From NCBI RefSeq assembly GCF_021155775.2, contig NC_060234.1, forward strand, positions 30,129,026 through 30,193,025: a stretch of DNA of 64,000 nucleotides, read 5' to 3'. This DNA comes from Neodiprion pinetum. Taxonomy: Eukaryota > Arthropoda > Insecta > Hymenoptera > Diprionidae. Position numbers and translations under genes: made by a program. Below, one piece after another: positions 14,175 through 26,052 of this stretch. Below the pieces are notes generated by a model that worked only from the letters and a program-made list of their open reading frames with translations, was not told the DNA's origin and did not search any database. Every line of letters starts with the position of its first letter. Position 1 is the first letter of the stretch.

Positions 14175-14390
14175 ACCCTGCAGACCCGTCTGAACTCTCG
14201 GAGTCGAAGGCGCCAAATAGAACCTGCTGACTGGGGCTAACTGGCAGCTTTGGTACATCGGCCTTTGGTAACGCTGCGGTGCAAATAGAACCCTGCTCTC
14301 GAAAGCCGGCGTACGTTGGTGTTCGAAGCGTGCGTATCCCCCGGAGAAACGAGCTACTTTGTGCGTGGGAAATTGATAAAGGACAGACAT
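14175..14390 (-). other. possible exon, weak
   Basis: On the minus strand an open stretch ends in a good 5' splice donor, GCAGG followed by GTGAGT, at about 14174-14180. Two reading frames stay open across it. One includes the string RPMYQSCQLAPVSRFYLAPS, which reads like a secreted or structural protein but matches no family I recognise. The upstream acceptor is poor (pyrimidine-rich only in part, ending CAAAG). Chance open sequence next to a chance donor is the more likely reading. Confidence 0.15.
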
Positions 14391-14694
14391 AAAGAGGGTA
14401 CAACCTTCCGTGTTGTATGTGACGTAATAACTTTGACGAGCGGGTGCCGAAAGAGATTAAACTTTCCCTAACGTCACTCGCTACTCGCATTTACAACTCA
14501 TCGACGTAAAACGGTGTAATGCCCAACATTCCAAATCGGAGATTACTCGATCTTCATACACCTATCTACAAGAGATTGTTTAAAAATTATCGTATTTTTA
14601 TACCGTTGTAGATAAAACGAGTATTGCCTTTTGTAAATTACAATGAATCCATGCGGGGGTTGCACAAGCTGTTATTTCACGGTCGCAATGGAGG

Positions 14695-14703
<9 letters not shown>

Positions 14704-14726
<23 letters not shown>
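14704..14726 (+). repeat. poly-G run, 23 nt
   Basis: Twenty-three uninterrupted G residues, the second such run in the window. Its length is likely polymorphic or imprecise in the assembly. Confidence 0.9.
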
Positions 14727-15110
14727 CTGAAAAAAGAATAAACACACGTGGTCATTTGTATTCGCGACATAAAACGACGATGAAATTCGCACGACACGTC
14801 CGCTATCGGCGTTATCTTGACCACGTGATCAGGTTTTATGACGGTATCGTCGCATAATCCTCACTTCGCGAAACCTTTTTTTTCTTTTCATTTCTCGAAA
14901 CGGAAAAAATCGCAGCGAGATTGTTAAACAATCGATACAAGTCTCATTAATTCATAAACGACGGGAAACGCGGCGAGTGAAGATCGTGAAAAACGAAATT
15001 TTCAACGGGTCTGAAAGTTGAAAAGACAAATGGTCCGAAGTTTCTCGGATATTGGGCTAATTGCTGCGACGTACATATATTTTTTCCAACACCTTTTCTC
15101 TTTCTCTTTA

Positions 15111-15113
<3 letters not shown>

Positions 15114-15143
<30 letters not shown>
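15114..15143 (+). repeat. (TC)n microsatellite
   Basis: Pure CT dinucleotide run following a pyrimidine-rich lead-in. Confidence 0.9.
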
Positions 15144-15147
<4 letters not shown>

Positions 15148-17047
15148 TTTGTTTTATGACAAGAACGGGCAGGGTTATAGCATAGCGATCGATCGGTGTT
15201 AATTGGTTGTTTGAAGACAGAGGGGAACGGTGGAGTAAGAGGACAAAAGAGAGACGGGGCGAAGACCTATAACGAACGTCCGAATCAGTTTGTACATCGG
15301 GAGAGCTTTCAAGGTGCAATCACCTCCCAGCGACGCGTTACTCTCGGCCGATTCGGATGTGCGCGCATTGTATGTTTACCCCTACCATGCTTGGATACGG
15401 TATGCATGTATTTATGGATGTTTGAATTCGAGCCACCGTTTCCAGTTTCTCTTTGCCGCGATAGTTTTTGGAGGTAATAGCGGGACGAGAATTAACCGTT
15501 CTCCGATAGTATTTTTCTAAATAGATCTCGGCTTTGATAAGCTCGGTAGTCCAATCGAGATTGCGGTCGAAATTATTATAACGGGTAAGCGGATCTCTGC
15601 AAGGTACAAAGGAACCAAACACGGTATTACGCACATAGACGCACATACAGTCGTCGAAGAGTGATAGACTCAGACTTTGACGTGGAAAGTTGATTGATGT
15701 CAAAATACAAGGTGGGGTTCGCGGCTGGAGACAAGGAGAGGGTAAAACCCATCCAACTCAGTGGCAGGTAAAGTAAGCTTGCCTGAGAGACACAATATAC
15801 TGCCGAAAATCAATCTAACGGTCAGCCTCGTGACGCCTCCTTTGTCAAATTTAAGTTTCAACTCAGTCGAAGGTGCGGGATGCCTAGCCCAATGACTGGT
15901 AACAAATCGTGCACAACGTGTGGCTCACTTGGGGAAGATATCACGTGCTTTCAACGTGAATCATTCGATAATTGACGAAATCGTTTATGTTTTCGAGACT
16001 AATTGGACTCGTGACGAAATCGCGCTTGTCAATAACCGTTGGTATGGTTGAAATTTCATCGCTTTTCATAAAATAAGAGATCAAAATATTTGTTCGATCC
16101 TTCCGCGTGTTATTAAAACCAACCGTGAAATGGAAAAATTGATTACGTTTCTCTCCCTCCGACGCGCGACGTATCAATTGTGCGGCTTTTATCCTCGCTT
16201 GGAACTGGAAACGCTGTCGAGGGTATATGAATCTGGATTTTTTCAATGAAAATTTCCATACTTGAACATAATAGCCGGTTCGATTTACAGTTACAAGAAT
16301 ATAAGGATCGGTTCTATATTCCCGTGCGTAAATATAGGCACCTAAATTGCAGTATCACGTTGTATACATCCGGTAATTATAATTATATGTATATCAGACT
16401 GTAACAAATATATCGAGTGTTTTTTTTTTTTTAAATTCAAGTCGAAAATATTGTTCCAAATGACGAAAAAAAGATGCTCTCCAAGTTTCAGCTTTTAATA
16501 TTAACTAGTTTTAAAACACTTGCTCGCTAAAGCTAGCTCGGAGTCGGATGCCTAGTGTAACTGGTTTTTGTGCTCGTGCAATCGCTTACTCGTTGTCAGT
16601 GTTTCACCAGATGACATAGTTGTACGGGAGACTGGGGCACGATGACTCCCCAAAAAATTCTGGTATTTGCTTCACAGTATACAGAATAAACACTGTCTTT
16701 GTGCATGTAACGCAAATTGAATCTGCCCGTAAGATTTTTTTTATACAATGCAACAAATCACGTTGACACATGCATGTAAGTATAACGTATAGTGATTCTA
16801 TGACAATAAATTTCGTCAAAAAATACCACAGAACCATCAGCTAAGTGCTGACAGATTCGAAACACTACGCCCAGCAATTTTAGCTCTAATTGAACAACGT
16901 TATTGTCATGTATTCCTATGTATAGTATGCCAGCCACTCACCAATTGCAATTTCTTGATCCTGGTCGTTTGGTTTTTTTTCCGATTCAAACTGTCATCCG
17001 AAGCATGCATATTGGTTTAGTACTGAAACTTGAACATTAGTCCGGAA

Positions 17048-17665
17048 GGTCGAAAGTCACCAGGTCAAGGACCTGGACAGCCAGAACTATGGAGCGCTTG
17101 TTTTGGAAGTCGAGTTTCACCAGGAAGCGGACCTGGAGCGCAGAAACTACGCAGCGCTTGGTCAAAAGTCACCAGGTAAAGAACCTGGATAGCCAGAACT
17201 ACAGAGCGTTTTTTCTGGAAGTCGAGTTTCACCAGATTGCGTACTTGGAGCGCAGGAACCACGGAGCGCTTGTCCTGGAAGTCGAGTTTCACCAGGTAGC
17301 GGACCTGGAGTGCAGGAACCACGGAGCGCTTGTCCTAGAAGTCGAGTCTCACCAGGTAGCGTACCTGCTCCGCAGAAACCACGGAGCGCTTGTCCTAAAA
17401 GTCGAGTTTCACCAGGTAGCGGACCTGGAGTGCAGGAACCACGGAGCGCTTGTCCTGGAAGTCGAGTCTCACCAGGTAGCGTACCTGCTCCGCAGAAACC
17501 ACGAAGCGCTTGTCCTGGAAGTCGAGTTTCACCAGGTAGCGGACCTGGAGTGCAGGAACCACGGACCGCTTGTTCTGGAAGTTAAGTTTCACCAGATAAC
17601 GTACCTGGAGCGCAGGAACCACGGAGCGCTTGTCCTGGAACTCCAGTTGCACTAGGAAGCGGACC
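17048..17665 (+). repeat. 60-bp minisatellite, about ten units
   Basis: About ten tandem copies of an almost exactly 60-bp unit. A typical unit runs from GTCGAGTTTCACCAGG through a short hairpin and an AACCACGGAGCGC segment to TTGTCCTGGAA. The array has higher-order structure. In the central part, units with GGAGTGCAGG alternate with units with CTCCGCAGAA, a 120-bp period. In the left part a shorter-spaced variant (TCACCAGGTCAAGGACCTGG) alternates with the standard form. Every well-formed unit keeps an inverted repeat around the CAGGT core, with arms CCAGGT/ACCTGG or CAGGTA/TACCTG. Edge units are the most diverged, as expected from array growth by unequal exchange. Because 60 is divisible by three, frames stay open on both strands; the 188-codon plus-strand frame of 20-residue repeats is therefore not evidence of coding. 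Confidence 0.95.
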
Positions 17666-17669
17666 CGGA

Positions 17670-18500
17670 GGTGGAAAACCAGGTACTCGAAATCTGCGGA
17701 GCGCGACTCTCATCCGTCCGCTCTACTGCGCGGTAGTTTCCAGACTGAGGAATTTTCGTCGTCGGCGATTCCTATAGATCGATGACGTAAAGAGAAAAAA
17801 AATTTTGGGTGATGGCACTTTCTGAACATCCGAACATTCAAACTTTGGTTTCGAACTTTAATACTATGTATGATGTATGATATTTAAAGATGCATGACTG
17901 CAATTTTCTATTTTCCATCTCGAGTCGAAATTTAGACCCTCGTGTACACATGAAAGTCCAACGTTTGGTAGGACCTGAGAAGGAATAACTTTGTATTGAA
18001 AAGAGAACCTATTCGAGACCCAAACGTGGCCGACATATCCGTTTCTTCCACGTTTAGGTTCAAAGTAGGACATCTTTGAAACCTCTCTACATCCATAAGG
18101 CTTCTATAGGTCTTGTACCATAGATTGTACAATTTCAGTCATTGAATATTACGATCAATACCTTCAAAACTTCAATGAAAAGAATACTCGTTACTTTGGT
18201 AATAATTAATTTAATTTAAATTCACTTTTCATACTTTGACAATTATTGGGTTATTTAATTTTTGGGCGATTAGGAATCTTACGTTTGGGGTATTGTTTAT
18301 TATTTTTGTAACAGATAATGAACTACTATTTGAATTATTATATTTTCGCAACCTTGGTCCATTATCGCTTCTGATTATTCCGAGTAAATAGAATAATATA
18401 CCATAATCAACAATTCAGACGCTATTGCAGTACTTCTTGAAGACCTCAAGACATTGAACCGGCTCTCGTATGAGAAGAGAATCACATAGATTACCAAAAT
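17670..18500. other. short gene-free spacer
   Basis: AT-rich from about 18.15 kb onward. No coding sequence, no RNA gene and no clear repeat boundary was seen between the minisatellite and the repeat relative that follows. Confidence 0.5.
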
Positions 18501-18504
18501 AGGT

Positions 18505-19065
18505 AGGTTCTAAATTTCGACTCGGGATTTAAATAACATGAGAAATTTGTTTTTTCAAACTTTGTAACTTTATAACTCCTCAACGCATTAGTGTACCGAT
18601 AAGACCAGAACGTATCTTTGTAGGGAATTGAACGCTCTAGACAAAAAGTCTCTTATCATTTAATGATAATTGTTCTCTTGCAAAAGTTATTTAAGGTCCT
18701 TAAAAACCTTTTGAAAATTTGAAGTCGATCGGATAAAAATTGACCGAGGAATCTACGCCACCGGCTTAAAAACGTGGTCGTACGTTATATGCGCCATGTC
18801 GCCATTTTGTTAATTTCAATAAAAAAATTATAAATGTTCTTGAAACTATAAATAATGAAGGCTTCAAACTCGAATTACTCTAGGTGTTTCCATTTTCTCT
18901 GTAAAAAGACGTATAATTGTAGACCGTTTAAGCTTTACCTCCCTTAAATGGGAAATATAAAATCGCGAGCATACACCTCTATGTATTAATATTAACAGCT
19001 GAAACTTTGACACCGCCATTTTTCCGTCATTTGGAAGAATATTTTTGACTTGAATTTTGAAAACC
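18505..19065. mobile_element. diverged relative of foldback family B
   Basis: Two parts match the foldback element at 48.5 kb. The plus-strand segment from about 18.53 to 18.70 kb follows the left arm of that element: AACATGAGAAA, then TTATAACTCCT, then a TTTGTAGGGAATTGAACGC block, then GCAAAAGTTATTTAAGGTC, in the same order and spacing. The minus-strand segment from about 19.03 to 18.95 kb follows an earlier part of the same arm, with AGCTGTTAATATTAATAC followed by an AGAGG and a GCTCGCGATTTT. Opposite orientations of the two parts fit an originally palindromic element. The middle (about 18.72-18.94 kb) shows no clear match. No transposase is present. Ends are approximate. Confidence 0.6.
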
Positions 19066-20372
19066 ATAGTCGATTTGTTTGATGCAATCCAATGTATAAG
19101 TGTACAGAACTTTGATACCGATACTACGATAATAAGTGTGATTTACCACAAGGGCATGAGAAATTTTCCTTTAAACTTTTCTCCCTTTTGTTAGCCGGTT
19201 TTATCTCTGAAATTGCGTAACAACGCCATGCAGCTTCTTTCCGGCTATCTCGAACGGAATGAGAACAGTCGTAATTTGTGCAATAAAGCATGTCAAACTT
19301 TGGCGCAAAGAGCATTTCGTGCTGCTGACAAATTAAACGGTTAAAGCACCCGAAAGCCAGATGCACCTACATCGTGCTCTATATATCCCATTTTAATCCA
19401 GCCAAGAGATTATGTGCTTCACGAATTGATGCGGGTCAGCCAGATTATATCAATGGCATTGGCTCTCTGCACTGCTCTATACGCTGTCGGAAAAATCTAC
19501 TCCAATGACTGAAACGGTCGTGCTCGAATCAGCAATCAGTTATCGCAACGGCGTTACACTCATATCCCGTATGTTAAAATTTTTAAATATAATAATCGTA
19601 CGAGTTTGATCGTTTTAAGAAATCTCGAAAGGTTTCGCATCGTTGAAAAAAAAAAACGCTCTAAAACTTCATCTGAATTGTGTCAAGTGTTTTGAAATAC
19701 TTTTCGACATTAATAACGTCTTCCCTCGAGATTTCATCCGCATTTGTTAAAATGGCGGCAATGATGGGCTACGAATTCTGTAGCAAAGAGTATAAGAAGG
19801 TCCTCATCACATGCACACACACCACTGATTCTTTCCATTAGTCCTATACGCATACTGCAGAGTCTCTCAGAGAATAAAGGTTACATGAACGTCACTTCGA
19901 ACCACCATTACTAATTGTAAGTGACTCATACTAAAGGAACACAAGAAGGTCTGTTTGTCGTTAATATCGCCGGAACGAATGCAGCTGGGAAATGAACGCT
20001 CAGCTTCTGATTTGTCGGAGCGTAAAGGAGGCGAGACACGTGGATATATACACGCACCTACGCCCGGGAGACATGTGGAATGCGGATATTATAAATAAGT
20101 TTGTGTGTTGAGCAAGGAGGAAAGTATTGCGGAGTTCGGGGTTAACGCAAGCCCAGCGGATAGGTAACGGGGAAGAGTGTACGTGTAATATACGCGTATA
20201 GTGTATGCTCCGAGCATCTGATGGGCATAAATTGTAACGTACGGCTTATAAGATGATCCATGACAACACATTCGGGGTTGCGATTTATTGGCCTGTTGAA
20301 GCAGGGGTGGTAACGCGGCATCTATAGGTAACAGGGAACGGTGTTCGTCGTAGTGGTCGCGTTACTCAGCAT

Positions 20373-20409
<37 letters not shown>

Positions 20410-22040
20410 CCGGATGACTAATTTCCTATAATAATTTCACCTCTGACTTGAGCGTTGGTTCGGCATTAGTGGATAAATGGAGTAGGTAACCGATCTGACC
20501 CGTGAAGTGGGACGGACATACAGCGAAATTGAAAAGCACCCTTTTTCGCAAGATAATTCCTTTTTTTCCATCAACCAGCCATCTAAATGCACAGCAACGG
20601 AGTTCGAGGAGTGAAAAGTACCCATCGGACTTGTCAGTGTCGTTTACCTAGCGATTTTTGGTCCGGTTGTGGATTAGCAAAGTTCCGTTGTATGGGTACC
20701 GGGAGTCGGGCGGAGTGCGTATCGAAGTTGGAATCGAAATGTGGGTGAAAAAAAAATTGACTATAGGTTGAATATCGGAGGGTAGCAAAAGTTGCGCCAT
20801 AAAGCGACTGAGGAGCGAGAACGGTCTGCGAATAACTCAATCCTCGAGCATATCTATACAGGGTAAGTATTTCGGACACCGCAGGTGGAATATCGGCTCG
20901 AGAGATTTAACGGTGGTGAGAACGAGAATTACCGAACCTCTTCGGATGCCAGGATCTCCTCTAGGAGGCTGATAATTCAAAAACCGAGGAACCCTCGGCA
21001 CGACGCGACGGGTTCGTCAATCGGGTCAGGGCATTATCGGAAAAATGCGAAAACAGCAGCCGCACCGGCCCGGCTTCGATGGGCGATGGCATTCCATCAA
21101 TAATTAGTCGGAACGCCTTGGAAAATCAGAGCCCACCCTCCGCCGGCTTCTCCTCTTGGCTTATTTCTCTTTTTCCGCCCCGTTCCGCACGGCTCATCCT
21201 TTCCGCTCGAGTGTTTTCTTTCCCGCGTCCCGGGGTGGCTATACCGTCCTAAACACACCGCAACCCCCGATCCTCCTCAAGACTCCTGATTTTTGTTTCA
21301 GCCAACGATATGGGACTCTTCGGTATCTTATTAAGGAGCTACCGCGTAAAATTTTCCTCCAGGCAGTTGCCTCCCAACAATTTTCATGTTTCCTGGCATA
21401 ACAGTAAAGAGGCCGGCGCATAAAAACGTCATGCCCATAGGCGTCCCGTTCCGGCCGCGGCGCTATAGCTCTTTAGGGGAAAAGGAAATTACTGGCGGCG
21501 ACTTGGCATGTATACGTCTATATGTGCCTCCCTTTCACACGCATGCTCTGTATTCCCATACGTTTATAGGAGTATACATCCGGGTGTTTCGGATGAAAAG
21601 ATATCATTCTTTTTTTTGCAACTCGTCAATCGTCGGGCGAATAAATTGTCCGTAATAACTACGTTTTTTTAAACATGTCCGATAACGACTCGGACAAACA
21701 TTTCTCTTGAAATATTGCTGTTCACCGCTCGAGAATAAACATGAAATAATCAAACCGCGCGCAAATAGGTAAACATTCGTGTCTGAGATCGAAACTTCCC
21801 GTAGAAAGTAAAGGCTCTCGTTTAAATGCCCGTATCCTGTTTTTCCCTACACATCACCAAAATCGCAAAGGCCTGACTCACTCCGTTAAAATTTAATAGT
21901 GTTTTTCGATACTAGTGCGCGAAGGTGGCAACGCCCGCACAAGCGTGAAGGCGCAGCACGAGCCCGGAGACGAGTTGAAGGGCGAGTGTGGCGCATTCAC
22001 GCGAGATAGGCATTGCCAACTATCGCACGTGTATCGAACT
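19066..22040. other. gene-free stretch
   Basis: No coding sequence recognised. One 3' splice-site-like string (GATTTTTGTTTCAG) near 21.29-21.30 kb on the plus strand is followed by about 40 open codons (NDMGLFGILLRSYRVKFSS and onward) ending in a stop near 21.42 kb. The peptide is unfamiliar and I do not call an exon. The 20.6-21.2 kb part is richer in G+C. Confidence 0.5.
20373..20409 (+). repeat. (ATC)n trinucleotide repeat
   Basis: About twelve ATC triplets in a row, uninterrupted. It is not inside any supportable coding frame. Confidence 0.95.
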
Positions 22041-22043
22041 CTA

Positions 22044-22321
22044 TTTTTTGCTACACCTGTAATGGAAAGTCCATTTTTATGCACCATTTACAAAGAGTGA
22101 CAAACTATTCCATCGGTGGCGCTAGTGCAGCTGTTTGCGAAATGCGCAACTGTGGATAAAAGCGCGACCGTCTTTTTCGCACACCGCTAGCAATGTGCGA
22201 AGGTTTATCTTATACCGCCGGCAATGCGCGAAAGTTTTTCCCGCACATGTGTATAAAAGACTACTTGCGGTGCTTGTGAATGGTGCATAAAAATGGACTT
22301 TCCATGCAGGTGTTGCAAAAA
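22044..22321. mobile_element. MITE C with long terminal inverted repeats
   Basis: A compact element of roughly 280 bp. The left end, about 22045-22092, reads TTTTTGCTACACCTG, then ATGGAAAGTCCATTTTTATG and CACCATTTACAA. The right end, about 22273-22320, is its reverse complement with only a few differences (GCAACACCTG; CACCATTCACAA). The interior contains repeated GTGCGAA/GCGCGAA strings and AAAGTTTTTCCCGCAC, but no open frame for a transposase. The size, long terminal repeats and lack of coding capacity define a miniature inverted-repeat element. No unambiguous target-site duplication could be read, so the superfamily is left open. Close agreement of the ends suggests relatively recent insertion. 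Confidence 0.85.
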
Positions 22322-22967
22322 CGTATTTTTCTTTCTTTCTGAAACGTGTCTTCAAAGAAGTTATTAATTTAAGTGCGGTATTGAGGACAGATATGCTTAT
22401 TCGTGTAGCAAATTTTTGTATTGAGGTGGAAAAGTTTATACGAACTTTGCTTCCAGCGAGTAAAATTTACATCATTAAACTATACAGCTAATGAAAACTT
22501 CACACCACAACTGCATACGAACTCGAGCTTGCACCGAAATATTGTGGATTTTCCAGCAGATAATGTGGAATTTTTGCCAAAATTATTAGAAATTTTGAAC
22601 CATGCACGCGTTGATTATGCGAAAAATGCACATTTCATACAAGTGCTTTCAACCTTTTCAATCCTCCATTAGTTCTGCTGCAAAAATCTTACATTACGAT
22701 ATTTTCAAGAAACACGGCATGACCCCTTTACATTCTCAATGAACGGAGAAAGAATCGAGAGGGGGAATAAACACGGTTTTGGTTAATTCTCAACCGCGAC
22801 AAGGCGCGTCTGCGTGTAGTATTCGTGAGTGAAAGTCACGGTAAATTGGAGAAGGTGTTGGGTATACCCAAGGGCGTGACGCGGGGTGCAAGTGTTTGGT
22901 ACACCTGCAGAGGGTCGGTTTGTTCGGTATGCGGGGGACGATACAACGCGAAGTGTTCTTAAGAGGG

Positions 22968-23004
22968 GCGGCGGCGGCGGCGGCGGCAGCAGCAGCAGCA
23001 GCAG
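22968..23004 (+). repeat. compound (CGG)n(CAG)n repeat
   Basis: Six to seven GGC triplets pass directly into six CAG triplets. The antisense frame reads as leucines and prolines within a 93-codon open frame that has no other recognisable feature, so coding is not supported. Confidence 0.9.
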
Positions 23005-24844
23005 TCCCAAGAATAAACGAATCAGAGCCAAGCCGGGTATTCGCGTAATTGGGTAATTAGTCAATAAACTTTCCTTTCAAATTCTCGCAGCAGCCACTCG
23101 AGAATTGTACTCGTTTATAATACCGAAGATAAATTCGTCTTCTAAAAAAATACCTATCTCGACTTCCTCCGCCTTGATCCGCAGGATCGGATCCCAGTCC
23201 ACCGCGAGCGGTGATTGCGTTCACGGGCTGCTTGCCTGGTTGGTTGGCACACCCTCGCTCAGCAAGCTTGGGAACAAAACCACGGGGTAGAGAAAAAAGG
23301 GAATGTAGAAGGAGTAAAAAAAGTTGAAAATAAAAAAATCGAAATAAAAAAAATATCGAGAGAACGTGGAAATTCTCCCGCCATAACCGTGTACCGTAAT
23401 CTCTGTACCTGTTAATTTTCGCCGAGGGGAGACGAGAGGGTTCGTCGGGGGCGGGTAATCGATTCCCCGCGTTTATCCGAGGGCGGCACGGGGGCACAAT
23501 GCTTCTTCGGAAGAGAAATCCGGGGCTTGCTCAGACTTTAATCACGGCTCCACGCGCCTGTATCGATGTACTCCACCTCCGTAGTGACAGATTCATCGGT
23601 TTGCCGAGTAGAGGTTCGGTACGCGTGCTCGAGCAAACTGCCACACCGATTACCTACGCGAGGGGTAAAATTCGCAAATTTCAGGTCACCGAGGAGGGTT
23701 ACTCGCGTTTGGATCAAACCGTCGAAGTAAGAAAACAATTCGGCGCTCTCCGTCGCTCCTCGACAACCCGATTTCACTCGGGTTGAGCTCTGCAGTCGTC
23801 TCGTAGTACCCAAGAGATTTCGGTATGTGCATGTATGTACATATTTACCGTATCAATGGGTGGAGGTACCTACGCAGACGCCGAGCGTCTGTCAACGTCG
23901 ATTTCGTCTGGACGAAGCTGAAGAGTGAGAGAAAACCAGCTCGGCGAAACTTATTGCCCGCACAAATATCCCCAGATTCATTAATCAAGAGAAATGAGAG
24001 ATCGGCTCGTGAGAATTTCAACTCTCTCACAGCTCTGGGTACCTTACGTGTGTATTATATCTATGTTCGAGAAAGCTCGATATGAAATCTAGTCTATAAA
24101 AATATCTCTACACGTACATAGGTTCATCCGTACGTTTCAACTTGAATTGCTTTTCATCTCATCCAGTTTGGCGATCTTCGAATTGAGCTGATGGAACGGA
24201 GGGCGCGCGGCTCTCTAAGTTGTCTACGTTTTCGTAAAGCTGATTGATTTTGAAACAATTTTCAGAGTCGTTTAGAAATCGACGGACATTCGAGTACCTG
24301 ACGGTACAGACTTACTGAAAACTGATTATATCATACCGCTGAGAAAAATAATTCGAGTCGTACCACCATCGAGGACGAATAATGGTGAAACTTGACTCGA
24401 TTCGATCCGAGACGGCGAAGCGCGCGTGCAATACGCTTCATAAAACAGCAGAGTTACACCTCTTTTCGATGCTGTAGTGCGGTTATCTCGACGTAAAAAT
24501 GTTCAGCCAATATTCAATCCTCGGAATGGAACTGCATGTATCGACTTTGAAAGTGTTGAGTGGCCTTTGGTAAGCAACGCCGTGTGTTTTTCACCGCATA
24601 AGTACCGGACGAAACTGCTACAGCGATGACGTATAGATACTCGAAACTTTTTCAACGCCCCTCTATGAAAGCATCTGGCAATAACCAGCAGCAGCCTTTC
24701 TCGCCGCGTCGAAACTAGTTGCGATTTCAAACACTGCAAACAGTGTACATATGTAGGTATGCATGTATGTTGGCCGAGCGGGAAATCGTGTGTTGCCATG
24801 GGTCAAATTTCACTGACAAAGTTGTTACACACTTTGCTGTTTGC

Positions 24845-24870
24845 CTCTCTCGCTCTCTCTCTCTCTCTCT
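24845..24870 (+). repeat. (TC)n microsatellite
   Basis: CT dinucleotide run with one CG interruption near its start. Confidence 0.85.
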
Positions 24871-25578
24871 TTGCACCCGCGGGAGTTTCCTCGCGCGAAC
24901 AAAACTTGGGCAATTTCAGAGTAACGTTACACGGCACTGAGTATATCGCAGTGGGTTCCTCCGTATCGAATTGTTTCGTGATTAGTACTTGCCTGGATTT
25001 TTTGTTTCGTTTTTCACCTAGAGCGCCGCGGTTTTGCCGCGGGTAGAAAACAAACGTGACGATTTTCCGTAGATATATCCTTGCGGAACGGGAACGAGCG
25101 CGAGTAGTTGGGCAAAAAGCCGTTCTACATCGTCTGAGCCGTTGTGTAATTAGTGATTGGTAATTGAGCGGCAAGAACGAGAGGGACTTGAATTAGCCAG
25201 GGGCCAAAAACGGCGTAAACGACTTCTGCAGTGGTGCGATATTGACAATCCGTGGCACCGGATTTTGGCGAACTAGGATCGCGCCATAAGGCACACTCGG
25301 TGGTATTCGCGCCACACCGCCGATATATATCCATCGGCTAGTTCCGGCGACGGTATTGTTCCTCCAGGAAGAAACATGCTTCGTCCGCAATTCATGCTGA
25401 ACGAAAACTCCTCCGAAAAGGAAGCAGTAAAGAAAGGTGAATAATATGCCTCGAAACAGAAGCTGCAGCTACAGCAGAGATCAGTATCGGATAAGATTGC
25501 GGATTCTGTACTCGCCGCGATGACGATGGAGATCCTCGCGCGGGGAAGTTGAACGCGCTCCATATAAATATATACATA

Positions 25579-25599
25579 TGTGTGTGTGTGTGTGTGTGT
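25579..25599 (+). repeat. (TG)n microsatellite
   Basis: About ten TG dinucleotides after a short TATACATA lead-in. Confidence 0.9.
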
Positions 25600-26052
25600 A
25601 GAGTATGTGTAAAGGAGTACGGTTTGAATTTCATGAATAACTCGTATGATTAAATTTTATCACCTTTTGTCCCTCGTACCCATCCTTTGCGCCCTCTTCT
25701 TTTTTCACTTATTCGTCACGTCCTCTGCAAGTTCTCCGCGTGTTTTGAAAAGGAACGCATATTAGAGAGGCGGGAGTGCAGGGAGAGCGGAGAGCTAAAG
25801 AGATAGCGAGGAGACGTGACCCATATTGTTCCTCAGGAAACTGGATTGTCTTCGCTGCCGTATAACCGTACACACATGCATCCGTTTGTCTGCGCGTGTG
25901 GGCGCGTGTACCTGTACATTTAGGAGGTACCTACTATCCAAGTACTCGTACAACGCGCTTTGTCACTGTTACCGGCTTTGTCTTGACGTTACGTTTCTCC
26001 GAAAATGGTTGAAACTTACGTCATTGCGAAGGATCCGACCGCCGCTGCGGCA

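Larger units (their letters stand above)
9543..17040. other. gene-free stretch with microsatellites
   Basis: No recognisable coding sequence. The longest frame is 220 codons on the minus strand at about 11.45-12.11 kb; it has no domain, no low-complexity explanation and unremarkable composition, and is taken as chance. The stretch from 9.55 to 9.85 kb directly after foldback A is AT-rich and may be older repeat DNA, but no boundaries could be drawn. Two TATAAAA strings near 10.56 and 10.62 kb (plus) lack a convincing initiator or exon. Simple repeats are listed separately. Confidence 0.55.

Noticed and set aside
17089..17655. 188-codon protein of 20-residue repeats
   Set aside because: Explained by a 60-bp minisatellite whose unit length is divisible by three; open frames exist on both strands and no start or splice context supports coding.
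700..19925. Shared 16-mer TTACTAATTGTAAGTG near 703 and 19908
   Set aside because: A single 16-base match between two places in 64 kb is compatible with chance, and the flanks do not align.
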